Shown here: one piece after another, positions 6,100 through 15,857 of the stretch
Numbering within the stretch: the stretch's first letter is position 1
Layout: every line of letters starts with the position of its first letter
From: UBA7446 sp965656545
Lineage (GTDB): Bacteria; Bacteroidota; Bacteroidia; Flavobacteriales; Flavobacteriaceae
Direction of reading: 5' to 3'
Length of the DNA: 64,000 nucleotides
Assembly (NCBI GenBank): GCA_965656545.1
Contig: CBFHKZ010000005.1
Span: forward strand, 1-64,000
Notes under the pieces: model-generated
What the model was told of the DNA's origin: nothing
What the model saw: the letters and a program-made list of their open reading frames with translations, nothing else
Databases searched by the model: none
Made by a program: the position numbers and the translations under genes

Positions 6100-8511
6100 C
6101 TACTCCACAATTTTAAATGAACGCTGAATTTCATTCCCAAAATTGTCCACTAAGGTCAAAACATGTTCTCCGGAAGTAGCATTTAGGCTTATCTGATGAT
6201 TTTGTTCGGTAACACCTATAAAAGTTTGATCTAAATGCCAATACACTTTTCCCTTGGGGTTTTGATGTGCTGCCTGAAAAACAACTTCACCCGGTTCACC
6301 GCCTTGCTCTTTAGGTATCGCGATAGTTGCGTTTTTCTGTGGATATAAAATTTGAATTTTTGATGTGGCTATCTTTTCCTTATAACTGCTTAAAAAAGGA
6401 GGAGGCATTTCATAATTGGGATGATATTTTTTGTAATACCAAGACTGAATAGGAGTCAATACAAAGTAGTCTTTAGACACCATATCAAAAACATCGTGAC
6501 AATTACTATCTACTTGGTGTGTTTCTTCTTGGTTTAATTTTAAGGAGACATGATAGGTACACTTTTTAGCTTTTAAGACAAAATCATCTGTTAACGCTTG
6601 AGACACTAGTGGTTTGCAAATGTCTTTGGCAAGCATCCCCGATAGCAAGCATACTTGTTCAGGACTGCCCATTGGCGTGTTTTGGACAATAGAAGTACCA
6701 TCAAGCAGACGAAACAAATCGAAGAGTAATGGGGCAGCAGCCCGAACGCCTACAAGGTCTGACCTTGGTTCGCCATCGGCATTTCCAACCCAAACGCCCA
6801 CAACATACTCACTATTTAACCCGATAGCCCACGCATCTTTAAATCCATAACTTGTGCCTGTTTTCCAAGCAATTTTCTTTTTTGAAAGGAATGATTCCCA
6901 ACCAGATTCTTGCTCGGGTCTTTTAAGTTGCTGCATGGCTTTGAAAGTTGCCTCAATGGCTTCTACACTTAATATTCCACTACTGTTCCCTTGACTTTCT
7001 CTATTTGTTTTAGCGGCATTGATATAATGATTGCTGTGGTAATCTGAATGCGCATAACCTGAATTTAAAGGGCGTTCGTGGTATGATAGATACGCCCTAG
7101 CCAATCCAGCATAAATAGCGGTTAATCCCCACAGGGAAGTTTCGGCTGTTCCCAATATCAAACTCAGCCCGTAATGGTCGGGAGGTTGATTTAAATTCGT
7201 GTATCCTATTTTTTTTAGCAATTGATAAAAACGTCTGTAGTCATATTCAATAAGCAAATGAACAAAGGGAACATTCAGACTGCTGCTAAGTGCTTTATCA
7301 GCTGGGATTACCCCTCTAAATTTTCGATCAAAGTTTTTTGGAATAAATCCATTGTAGTAAATGGGAACGTCTTGCACAAGTTGCTGTGGCAGCATTACCC
7401 CTTCGTCCAATGCTGCGGCATAAAGCAGGGGTTTGAGCAGACTCCCAGGGCTTCTGTTTGCCGTTATAATGTCAACATATTTCCCATGACCTTCTGTTGT
7501 TGCCGTGTTTCCTACATAAGCTAAAACATTTCCTGTTTTTACCTCTAAAACTAAAGCAGCAGCATTGTTAATTTGGTTTAATGACATTTTAGCATTGTGC
7601 TTTTTCACTGCTATGGTTGCATTTTTTTGTAGCTCATAGTCTAAAGTCGTTTTGATGCTTTCTCCTGACATGCCTTCAGAAATAGCCCTTTGCAATAGGT
7701 GTGGGGTATGGTTTGGCAATGCTTTAATGTTTGTAGGGATAGCTTCAGCTTTATACAATTTAAGCTCCTCCAAACTGAAATATCCTTTTGCACAAATTTT
7801 ATCCAAAAGTTTATCTCTTTTTTCAATAAGTGCTTTTTGATTGTTGCCCGGAAAAATTCCAGCAGGATTATTGGGTAAAATAGCCAAAGCTGCAACTTCT
7901 CCCCACGACAACTTATGCGGAGGTCTTGAAAAGTAACGCCAAGAGGCAGCGTTTAACCCAACAATATTTCCGCCAAAAGGGGCATGGTTTGCATAGTATT
8001 CAAAAATGGTTTTTTTGCTGTATCTAAGCTCCAATTTAAGCGACAGTAGTATTTCAACTAGTTTTTGGCGGTACGTTCTTTGTTTATTCCCAAGCGCCAT
8101 ACGTATTGTTTGCATGGAAATGGTACTACCTCCACTAACAATTTCGCCACTAGAAATATTTTGACGTAGGGCTCGAAATAAGGATACGGGATTAATACCG
8201 GGATGATAATTAAAGTATTCGTCCTCGTAAAGCATCGAGGCTGTTTTAAATTTTATGGGAATGCTATCCAAAGGGGGAAATCTCCACTGATGGTCATGCG
8301 CTATGGTCACATCCAACAGCCGATTGTCTTGCGCTTGAATCAGCGTGGCATAAGGCACATCGAACAACGGACGTGGTAGCCGCACCAAAAAAACAAACAT
8401 CAGAAAGATTATCAATACAAGGGCAAAGCCTTTCCCCCTTTTGGTTTTAAGCTTCGCTAAAAGCTGCTGCCTTATTTGTATTAATCGCTCTCTGAAACTA
8501 CTTGAACCCAT
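6100..8511 (-). CDS. pbpC: Penicillin-binding protein 1C (bifunctional peptidoglycan synthase)
   Basis: This 803-residue class A PBP has an N-terminal membrane anchor (about 29-45). Its GT51 transglycosylase domain (about 60-230) carries the YEDEYF glutamate motif, GGSTISMQ and a KxxEI motif (KLVEILLS). The transpeptidase domain (about 300-570) shows S357-x-x-K (SPGSLLKP), SSLN and KTGTSYG. The C-terminal BiPBP-C domain is at about 715-803 (IQILYPQKNATIAIP...). It polymerises and crosslinks glycan strands in the periplasm. Its first 31 bp overlap the end of the alpha-2-macroglobulin gene, so the two are translated from one message, as in Gammaproteobacteria where pbpC and a macroglobulin are partners. 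Confidence 0.93.
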   Translation of the reverse strand: MGSSSFRERLIQIRQQLLAKLKTKRGKGFALVLIIFLMFVFLVRLPRPLFDVPYATLIQAQDNRLLDVTIAHDHQWRFPPLDSIPIKFKTASMLYEDEYFNYHPGINPVSLFRALRQNISSGEIVSGGSTISMQTIRMALGNKQRTYRQKLVEILLSLKLELRYSKKTIFEYYANHAPFGGNIVGLNAASWRYFSRPPHKLSWGEVAALAILPNNPAGIFPGNNQKALIEKRDKLLDKICAKGYFSLEELKLYKAEAIPTNIKALPNHTPHLLQRAISEGMSGESIKTTLDYELQKNATIAVKKHNAKMSLNQINNAAALVLEVKTGNVLAYVGNTATTEGHGKYVDIITANRSPGSLLKPLLYAAALDEGVMLPQQLVQDVPIYYNGFIPKNFDRKFRGVIPADKALSSSLNVPFVHLLIEYDYRRFYQLLKKIGYTNLNQPPDHYGLSLILGTAETSLWGLTAIYAGLARAYLSYHERPLNSGYAHSDYHSNHYINAAKTNRESQGNSSGILSVEAIEATFKAMQQLKRPEQESGWESFLSKKKIAWKTGTSYGFKDAWAIGLNSEYVVGVWVGNADGEPRSDLVGVRAAAPLLFDLFRLLDGTSIVQNTPMGSPEQVCLLSGMLAKDICKPLVSQALTDDFVLKAKKCTYHVSLKLNQEETHQVDSNCHDVFDMVSKDYFVLTPIQSWYYKKYHPNYEMPPPFLSSYKEKIATSKIQILYPQKNATIAIPKEQGGEPGEVVFQAAHQNPKGKVYWHLDQTFIGVTEQNHQISLNATSGEHVLTLVDNFGNEIQRSFKIVE

Positions 8512-11500
8512 TTACCGGATTTAATACCATAGATTGAATTGTCATACATAGCACCAACATGGGTCATGGGCAGATAATATTTTCCTTCATAGGATGCGTT
8601 GAGCAATACAGTAAAGGTCGCTTTTTGATTTGGCTTAAGATCAAAATAATGCATTACTCTGTCGTCTCTGATATCCTTATAGGTTACCGCAGCATCATTT
8701 TCTTCAGAATCGTCTAGGCGCGTATTGATGATTTCCCAACCAGAGGGGAAAATCTGTGTGAGTGCCAATTCGGTATATTTTCCTTTGCTACCGGGGTTAG
8801 AAACAGAAACTTTCGCATAAAAATTAGTTCCTTTGGTTAGCGATGACACATCTAGCAAGTTGTCTGACGAATCGTAGTAATCGACAGAGAAATTTATGTT
8901 GCTTTTTTCATCTTTTCGGGTTTCAATTAACGGAATTCCCTTATTGATAAAGCGCACATAAATAGCAGTGTTACCTGATTTTGACACCTTCAAACTTGCT
9001 GTTTTTTCGGGATCTTCTAACGCTATTTGATGCAGGTATTTGTTTCCTCCCTTAAGTTTAATGCGCTCCCCATTTATAGAAACAGTAGCGTCCACTTCGT
9101 CCTCCAACGAATTTGCTTTAACGTATTTCCCAATGGCCAATAGCGAGTAGGCAGTTGTTTGGGTACTCATCCATTGGACGCTTCCCATTTTAGTAGCCAA
9201 GCCAATTAATAGGTCATAGGCTTTTTCGTTATCCGATAGCGCAGTTAGTGTTTCCAGTTGCATGGCTTGGTCTCGAAGCCTAGAACCAAAAGTATTTCTG
9301 TAATGATTTTCTGTTGAGGAGGTAATCGTTGCATTTTCCAGTGACTTTATCATTTCTTTTGCTTCCAATCCAAATCCTGCTGTAGTATAAGCCAATGCCA
9401 AACGCCACCTAGCTTCTCTGCCAATCCTGTCTTCCTCTTTCATGCGATTCATGGCACTAATAGCAGGTTTTTTTGCCAGAGCCAACACATATAACCTGTA
9501 GGCTTGTATTAGCCCCGAAGATTCGGTACTAATCGCCCAGTTGTTTGCAGCAGTGGTTTGATATCCGAGCCACTTGTTAAGCAATGTTTCTGGTACGGCA
9601 TATCCTAAATTTTTGGCTTCTAACAGAAAATGGCCGGCATAATTACTCCCCCATTGACTTGAAATTTGACCTCCAGGCCAATAAGCAAATCCACCCTCTG
9701 AAGTTTGAAACCTGCCCAATCTAAAAATAGCCTCATTTATATTTTCTTGAATTTCTTTTTTCTGTTTGCGAGAAAGTTCCACCAAGTCGTCTAAATAAAG
9801 CTGTGGAAAAACAGAAGAGGTAATCTGCTCTACACATCCGTGGGGGTAACGAATTAGATAGCCTAAGCGGCTTTCTAGGTTTAGCGGAGGCAGCGTACTC
9901 AATTCGATAATTGCCTCATTTGTTCCTTTAATTCCAATAGGCTTGTATTCATAATTCCAAGGTGTTTTGCCTGTTACGGTTTGAGCAGATGCTACCACAG
10001 CAATTGGAGGGTTTCTTGGAATTATATTTAACTCAACATCATAGGTTGAGGTTAGCTTTCCAGCAGAAGCAACAACTTCAACTTTACCAGTTCCTAAAGC
10101 TTGGTTAGCGGCAACATCAAAATAAACCATTTGATCACCTTTTTCATTAAAGCGAATTTTCTTTGTGGTTTTTCCAACCACCTTAAGCGCCCCTGACGTT
10201 TTAATAGAAACCGAAACATCCTTAATTTCATCACTAAGTGAAAAAACATTTACGGGGAGTTTCATGTCTTCTCCTGGTCCGGCAACCCTAGGCATGGTAG
10301 CTAAAACCATTAAATCCTGTTTTACAGCCGTTGTTTGCTCGGCATTTCCATAGGCATTTTCAGAAGCGGCAACCACCATAGTGCGTACACTACCTAAATA
10401 TTGAGGCATCGTAATGGTGTGAGATTTTGTCTCCCCCTTTCCAAGTGAAAAAGGACCTAAATACTTGACTACAGGTTTAAATCTATTTGCGTTTTTTTCG
10501 TCTTTTGCATCGAGTTCGCCATCCCCACCAATGGAGGTCATAAATGTGTTTTTGGAAGCAAAGGCACTCATCACATTGTCGTATAAATCCCAAGTTTTAA
10601 CACTTAACGCCTCCTTACTAAAAAAGGATTCCCACGGGTCGGGGGTTTTGTAACTTGTTAGGTCAAGCAAACCTTCCTCTACTATCGCAAGCGTATAATG
10701 CATCGGCGTTCCGTTTTCCTCGCTCACGTTAACATTAAACGTTTGCTCAGGGCGCAAAACACTTGGTAAAGAAATGGATGGATTCAGGCGTGTTTCTTTA
10801 TCAACAACCTTTATGTTTTTAATACCGTATAGTCTTATGGGTAAATCGTTTTTGTCTTGTTCATACGGCTGTATCATGGTAAGGTGAACATAGACGTTTG
10901 GGGTCATTTCTTTGGTCGCTTCAAACTTTATTTGGGTGCGTTTTTCCTCTGATGCTACCCAAAAGGTTTTTAGTATATCCTTTCCTGTTTCAAGGCTAAC
11001 CAAAATTCTATTCCCAGCTGTTGTGGGTAACGAAATGGATATTTCCTCTCCAACATCATAGGCTTCTTTTTCAATAGAAAAATCCAGCATGGAGGCACCG
11101 TCTAGTTGACCGTCTTTCGCCTTTCCCGCCCATCCAGGCCAATCAAAATAAGCGATTTGACCTGCGCTATGACCAGATTCCAAATCTTCTACCTTAACAA
11201 AGTATCGACCCCATTCTTGATGTTCAACTTCTATTTCGCAAGTACCTTTTCCATTGCTTGTTGTAGCAAAAAAGGTGTATTCAGGACGTACAGACGATCT
11301 TCCAATGTAGTTGCTGATGCTTTCGTAAGAACGATCCCACCACCAGCGCCAGTTTAGTTTGTACAAGGAAACCTTTACTTTCTTTTTGCTTAAAGGAGTT
11401 GCATTTGCATCAACAGTGGCAATTTGAATGCTGTGTTTTTTGTCTGTCAGTAACATTCCTCGCTTGTCTCCGTCAGGCATTTTGAATCCAACAAAACTTT

Positions 11501-14003
11501 TAAAGGGATAAAAAGGAATTTGAGTTTTACTCACACTAAAATCGCCTCCTTCTTCAAACACTTTTCCAAAAAGAATTAGATTTAATGCACCAGGTGCATT
11601 TAGGTTTTCTCCTAAACCAATCTTAACCGAGGCATTTCCAGCGGCATCCAGATTCCCTTGATAAGCCAGTGTCCGTTCACTAGAAAAGGAACGACTGGAA
11701 TCGTCAAATGTATAATTGGCAAAGCCTTTAAAGCTTGTTTTTACGGGCTTTAACATCATTTCGTATGAGGCCGTTAGATTCCCTGCCTTTGCACCTGTAA
11801 GCCAAGAAACGTTAAGCTTACCTTCAAAAAACGTGTCTCTATGGTCAAGTTTAGATTTTAGTGGTTTTAAATCAATTTTAAGCCGATTGGGCTTTACTGT
11901 TTCAACTCGAATTCTTTTCTCAAAAGATGAAGGACCCACCCGAACCTTTGCATTCCAGTTTCCTGTTGGTGCTTCTTCATCCGTAACAAAATCATACCGA
12001 AAAATATTTCCGACAGGCTGCTCGTTTATTTTTCTGTAGGTGAGTCGGTTATTAGGGTCGTAGAGTTCCATTACAACAGGATATCCCTCTGGCAAGAAAC
12101 GCTTATTATCTCGAAGAATAAATGAAAGGTGAATGGTGTCTGAAGGTCTCCAAACACCTCTTTCTCCATAAATAAACCCTTTTATTCCTTTTTTTAAGGT
12201 AGTACCAGAAATATCAAAATTACTCAACGATAAGGAAGAGAAATCATCCAGCTTTAGGTAGCCTGCCTGCCCCTCTTTTTTGGCAATTAGGGCAAAGGGC
12301 TTTATGCCGGGAATTTCAATCTCTGCCTTTCCTTCAAAATTTGTTTTTGCCGTTCCTATAAGCTGCTGTTGGAAATCATAAACGGACACCTCAACGTTTT
12401 CCAAGGGCTTTGTTGTGAGTAAGTTTGTTACGAAAACAGAAAGCGCACCAAAATCACTTCGCTTTGCTACAATTCCAAAGTCAGAGGCTAGAAACAATTT
12501 TTTAATGCTACGTCTTTTTCCATAGTAAGAATCGTCACAGGGGTTATCTCGCTGCTCCCAATTGAAATTTTGACTGTAATACCCTTGGTAGCTGTCCCAA
12601 TAAGACGTTTCAGGATTGTAACTATTCCAATCTTCTTCTTCAGGCAAATCTTCGATTAGGTCCTCCTCATCTGTCTCACATTGATAAACAGAGTGCTTAC
12701 GTCGAAAACCAATATTAATTTGATATAACGCACCTGGATCAACGCTTATCAAGTCGGAAAGATTGATGGAAAAATTGTTCCATTTTTCAAAGTTTGTTAC
12801 CCCCAAAGCGGACAGGTCAATGGTTTTTGACACTATAGGGCGTGCAACTCTATTCAGTTGTTGCTCTCCACCCAATGGATTCACCTGCAAATACTGAAGT
12901 ATGTTATCGTCAAAAACCTTTACAACATTTACTTCAACAGCATTAAGCCCTATGGCTTCAAAGGCGATGACTTGCTTGTTTTGCGTAGGCAAAATTGCCT
13001 TATTGTCTTTGGTTGCAAATCTGACTTCGGGCTTTGTCTGTAAAATATGAACGCGTGTTTCATAATCTTTTCCGAGACGCTTGTCCGCTGTATTTTTTAT
13101 TCCTTTAAACAAGTGTATGTCCAATAAGCCTTTTTGATTTTCTCGCAAATAGACTTTTAGTTCATTGCCATCAATCACTGCTTTAACTTGCTTCTTTTGA
13201 ACTTTAACGAAGCCCTTCAAATTTTGCTTTGAGTCAAGCGGGTTGGAAAACGTTATAGAAACATAGTTTTCCGCACCCCGCACCACCTTGGAAGAAAGCA
13301 CTTTGAACGCTTCTGTTGCAGGCACTTCTATTTTCTTTCTTTCGGTTTTGTTTACGCCAATTGCATAACCATCTATTTCTAAATCAACAAAACCTACCTC
13401 TTGACTTGTCTCGATGTTTTCAATGCTAAAGCTAAAAGATGTTTTCCCTTTGGGAGCCTCCCACTTAATGTCTAGCGCATTTCCATTTTGAGCAGCAGCA
13501 ACCATTTTTTTCACCTTCTCCAATGAAATTACATCTGCCGTTTGAATGTACCCGGTTAAGTTTGCCCGACTTAAATCATTTGAATCATAAAACCGAATTT
13601 CATCTGTAGAAAACTCAAAATTTTGAAGTAAGGTTTTTAGGTTAAAGCTAAAGTTGTGCTGTGCTTTTGGTACTTTTGAAAACAGGTCTTTTAGCGAAAC
13701 AGCAACCTTGTAAGTTGTATTTTCCTTTAATGGTTCTTCTGGCAAAAAGAGCAGTGTGCGGTCATCTTTCCAGTCAATGCTGCCCGCAACATTGGGCTGA
13801 ATGCTAAAAACTTTTTTGGGGTCAACAGTTGCATCCACACCAGATGTGAAATGAATAATGACAGGATCTGAAACAGATACAGTACCCTCGCTAAAGGATT
13901 CTATGTAAGAAGAAAAGGTTGAAAGTGATTGATTTTCACTTTTTTGTTGCTTGTTGCATCCAAATACAAACAGCAACAAGGCATATAAAAACAACTTGTT
14001 CAT
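8481..14003 (-). CDS. Thioester alpha-2-macroglobulin family lipoprotein
   Basis: This 1840-residue protein is larger than the roughly 1650-residue E. coli homologue. It has a lipoprotein signal (MNKLFLYALLLFVFGC), a series of MG beta-sandwich domains, a bait-region-like middle, and a thioester domain with GCVEQ at about residue 1387 (the Cys-Gln thioester pair intact), followed by the alpha-helical toroid (QTSEGGFAYWPGGQ...). It ends in a receptor-binding-like sandwich. The family traps attacking proteases in the periplasm by covalent thioester capture and works with PBP1C in repair after envelope breach. A segment rich in acidic, Tyr and Trp residues (about 445-495) is unusual and may be a surface loop. 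The -7 box TATCTTTG (minus, 14032-14039) is 28 bp upstream. Confidence 0.9.
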   Translation of the reverse strand: MNKLFLYALLLFVFGCNKQQKSENQSLSTFSSYIESFSEGTVSVSDPVIIHFTSGVDATVDPKKVFSIQPNVAGSIDWKDDRTLLFLPEEPLKENTTYKVAVSLKDLFSKVPKAQHNFSFNLKTLLQNFEFSTDEIRFYDSNDLSRANLTGYIQTADVISLEKVKKMVAAAQNGNALDIKWEAPKGKTSFSFSIENIETSQEVGFVDLEIDGYAIGVNKTERKKIEVPATEAFKVLSSKVVRGAENYVSITFSNPLDSKQNLKGFVKVQKKQVKAVIDGNELKVYLRENQKGLLDIHLFKGIKNTADKRLGKDYETRVHILQTKPEVRFATKDNKAILPTQNKQVIAFEAIGLNAVEVNVVKVFDDNILQYLQVNPLGGEQQLNRVARPIVSKTIDLSALGVTNFEKWNNFSINLSDLISVDPGALYQINIGFRRKHSVYQCETDEEDLIEDLPEEEDWNSYNPETSYWDSYQGYYSQNFNWEQRDNPCDDSYYGKRRSIKKLFLASDFGIVAKRSDFGALSVFVTNLLTTKPLENVEVSVYDFQQQLIGTAKTNFEGKAEIEIPGIKPFALIAKKEGQAGYLKLDDFSSLSLSNFDISGTTLKKGIKGFIYGERGVWRPSDTIHLSFILRDNKRFLPEGYPVVMELYDPNNRLTYRKINEQPVGNIFRYDFVTDEEAPTGNWNAKVRVGPSSFEKRIRVETVKPNRLKIDLKPLKSKLDHRDTFFEGKLNVSWLTGAKAGNLTASYEMMLKPVKTSFKGFANYTFDDSSRSFSSERTLAYQGNLDAAGNASVKIGLGENLNAPGALNLILFGKVFEEGGDFSVSKTQIPFYPFKSFVGFKMPDGDKRGMLLTDKKHSIQIATVDANATPLSKKKVKVSLYKLNWRWWWDRSYESISNYIGRSSVRPEYTFFATTSNGKGTCEIEVEHQEWGRYFVKVEDLESGHSAGQIAYFDWPGWAGKAKDGQLDGASMLDFSIEKEAYDVGEEISISLPTTAGNRILVSLETGKDILKTFWVASEEKRTQIKFEATKEMTPNVYVHLTMIQPYEQDKNDLPIRLYGIKNIKVVDKETRLNPSISLPSVLRPEQTFNVNVSEENGTPMHYTLAIVEEGLLDLTSYKTPDPWESFFSKEALSVKTWDLYDNVMSAFASKNTFMTSIGGDGELDAKDEKNANRFKPVVKYLGPFSLGKGETKSHTITMPQYLGSVRTMVVAASENAYGNAEQTTAVKQDLMVLATMPRVAGPGEDMKLPVNVFSLSDEIKDVSVSIKTSGALKVVGKTTKKIRFNEKGDQMVYFDVAANQALGTGKVEVVASAGKLTSTYDVELNIIPRNPPIAVVASAQTVTGKTPWNYEYKPIGIKGTNEAIIELSTLPPLNLESRLGYLIRYPHGCVEQITSSVFPQLYLDDLVELSRKQKKEIQENINEAIFRLGRFQTSEGGFAYWPGGQISSQWGSNYAGHFLLEAKNLGYAVPETLLNKWLGYQTTAANNWAISTESSGLIQAYRLYVLALAKKPAISAMNRMKEEDRIGREARWRLALAYTTAGFGLEAKEMIKSLENATITSSTENHYRNTFGSRLRDQAMQLETLTALSDNEKAYDLLIGLATKMGSVQWMSTQTTAYSLLAIGKYVKANSLEDEVDATVSINGERIKLKGGNKYLHQIALEDPEKTASLKVSKSGNTAIYVRFINKGIPLIETRKDEKSNINFSVDYYDSSDNLLDVSSLTKGTNFYAKVSVSNPGSKGKYTELALTQIFPSGWEIINTRLDDSEENDAAVTYKDIRDDRVMHYFDLKPNQKATFTVLLNASYEGKYYLPMTHVGAMYDNSIYGIKSGKWVQVVSESD

Positions 14004-14146
14004 GATAAGTGGGCTTAAGTAGGTAACTACACAAAGATAAGAAATAAAGTAATTTAAACAGTTACGTTAATCGATACTACGGTCTGCTATCACATCATCA
14101 TTTTGTTAAATAAGCCCCATAACCTTATGGTTACCAACAATTAGCC

Positions 14147-14154
14147 TACTTTTG
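14147..14154 (+). promoter_or_regulatory. -7 box of the SulP gene
   Basis: TACTTTTG is a perfect TAnnTTTG box 19 bp before the TTG start at 14174. The divergent macroglobulin gene has its own box (14032-14039), so the 170-bp gap holds two back-to-back promoters and nothing else I can see. Confidence 0.5.
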
Positions 14155-14173
14155 CCGCTTAAATTTTATACCC

Positions 14174-15769
14174 TTGAAACGATTTCAATTTATAGATAAG
14201 TCCACTGGCGGCAGTGTTAAAAACGATCTTCTTTCTGGAATTACGGTTGCTTTGGCCTTGGTGCCCGAAGCCGTAGCCTTTGCCTTTGTGGCGGGCGTAT
14301 CGCCTGTTGTTGGACTTTATGGTGCCTTTATGATGGGTATTATCACGGCTATTTTTGGTGGTCGTCCTGGCATGATATCTGGTGCAACGGGCGCCATGGC
14401 AGTAGTCATGGTTCATTTGGTTAGCGAGGGAAATGCCCTTGGTGGTAGCGATACCGCCGGACTACAGTTTTTATTTGTAACCCTTATTTTGGCGGGTTTG
14501 ATTCAAGTATCAGCGGGAGTATTACGCCTTGGAAAGTTTGTGCGTATGATTCCTCATTCGGTGATGATGGGCTTTGTAAACGGACTGGCGATTGTTATCT
14601 TCTTATCGCAGTTGGGCATGTTTAAAAGTCAGGGTGTATGGCTGTCTGGTCCAGCACTTTTCACCATGATCGGGCTGGTGGTTTTGACCATGGGCATTAT
14701 GGTTGGCCTACCTTACCTTACCAAGAAAGTACCCGCAGCACTAACGGCTATTGTGGTCGTATCCCTATTGGTCATCTTTGGAAATTTGGAAACGGAAACC
14801 GTTCGCTCTTTTGTGCTTGCCAATGGCGGTACGGGTATTCAAGCGGGCTTTCCTAGCTTCAACGTACCGATAATCGCCTTTACCATGGACAACTTTCTCT
14901 TTATTTTGCCTTATGCCGGCATCCTTGCAGCCATAGGCCTAATCGAATCTTTGATGACCCTAAACCTCATAGACGAACTCACAGACTCACACGGCAGTGG
15001 TAACCGAGAATGTGCCGCACAGGGCTTGGGTAATATTGTGAACGGTTTCTTTGGCGGTATGGGCGGTTGCGCCATGATTGGGCAAAGTATCATCAACATC
15101 AAATCGGGTGGACGTGGACGTTTGTCGGGGATTACGGCAGCATTGGCCTTGTTGGGCTTTATTTTATTTGGCGCTAGCTATATCGAGCAGGTGCCCATAG
15201 CAGCCTTGGTAGGCGTGATGTTTATGGTGGTCTTTGGCACCTTTGCTTGGAGTTCGTTTCAGGTTTGGAACAAGGTTCCTAAGTCGGATGTAATTGTTAT
15301 TGTATTGGTCACGGCACTCACGGTTATTTTTGATTTGGCCATAGCCGTACTGGCAGGGGTGGTGGTATCTTCTTTGGTCTTTGCTTGGGAGAATGCCAAG
15401 CGCATACGGGCACGGAAACACATAGATGACCACGGCGTAAAGCACTATGAAATATACGGGCCACTGTTCTTTGGTTCCATAGAGCTGTTCAACAGCAAGT
15501 TTGACGTGCAAAACGACCCAGATGAAGTAGTGATCGACTTTAAAGATTCGCGTATTGTGGATCAGTCCGCCATTGCGTGTGTGAACAAACTAACGGAGCG
15601 CTACTTGAAAAAGGGGAAGAACATTCACTTGCGCCATTTGTCTTCGGATTGTGTGAAGCTTATTGAGAAGGCCGAAAAGATTTGTGATGTAAACGTCTTG
15701 GAAGACCCGGACTATTTTGTGGCGATTGACAACTTTAGACGCGCGCAAACGGATTTAGCCAAAGCCTAA
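14174..15769 (+). CDS. SulP-family anion transporter with STAS domain
   Basis: This 531-residue inner-membrane protein has the SulP core (about 15-400), including DLLSGITVALALVPEAVAFAFVAG, the GLYGAF motif, GATGAMAVV and an RMIPHSVMMGFVNG segment. A C-terminal cytoplasmic STAS domain (about 425-515) carries VVIDFKDSRIVDQSAIACV. The family moves sulfate, bicarbonate or dicarboxylates; the substrate is not evident. The start is a TTG giving MKRFQFIDKSTGG, which matches the usual flavobacterial N-terminus, and no ATG is available before the first membrane helix. It is monocistronic and ends at a strong hairpin. Confidence 0.92.
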   Translation: MKRFQFIDKSTGGSVKNDLLSGITVALALVPEAVAFAFVAGVSPVVGLYGAFMMGIITAIFGGRPGMISGATGAMAVVMVHLVSEGNALGGSDTAGLQFLFVTLILAGLIQVSAGVLRLGKFVRMIPHSVMMGFVNGLAIVIFLSQLGMFKSQGVWLSGPALFTMIGLVVLTMGIMVGLPYLTKKVPAALTAIVVVSLLVIFGNLETETVRSFVLANGGTGIQAGFPSFNVPIIAFTMDNFLFILPYAGILAAIGLIESLMTLNLIDELTDSHGSGNRECAAQGLGNIVNGFFGGMGGCAMIGQSIINIKSGGRGRLSGITAALALLGFILFGASYIEQVPIAALVGVMFMVVFGTFAWSSFQVWNKVPKSDVIVIVLVTALTVIFDLAIAVLAGVVVSSLVFAWENAKRIRARKHIDDHGVKHYEIYGPLFFGSIELFNSKFDVQNDPDEVVIDFKDSRIVDQSAIACVNKLTERYLKKGKNIHLRHLSSDCVKLIEKAEKICDVNVLEDPDYFVAIDNFRRAQTDLAKA

Positions 15770-15775
15770 ATAAAA

Positions 15776-15836
15776 AATCCCGCCTGTTTTCCGAGTGAAT
15801 TTCAATTTGAAATGTGTACCGAGAAAGGCGGGATCT
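15776..15836. terminator. Convergent (bidirectional) terminator hairpin
   Basis: ATCCCGCCT at one end and AGGCGGGAT at the other form a 9-bp stem around a 40-bp loop. A run of A lies on the left side and T-rich sequence on the right. It separates convergent sulP and the 469-aa T9SS gene. Confidence 0.6.
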
Positions 15837-15857
15837 TGTTTTTTAAAACCTAGTTGC

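Noticed and set aside
9066..13043. Several plus-strand frames of 60-110 codons opposite the macroglobulin gene
   Set aside because: All lie within a long, well-matched gene on the other strand and show no signals of their own.
14159..15511. Open frames on minus opposite the SulP gene
   Set aside because: They are shadows of a well-supported transporter gene, with odd composition and no family features.
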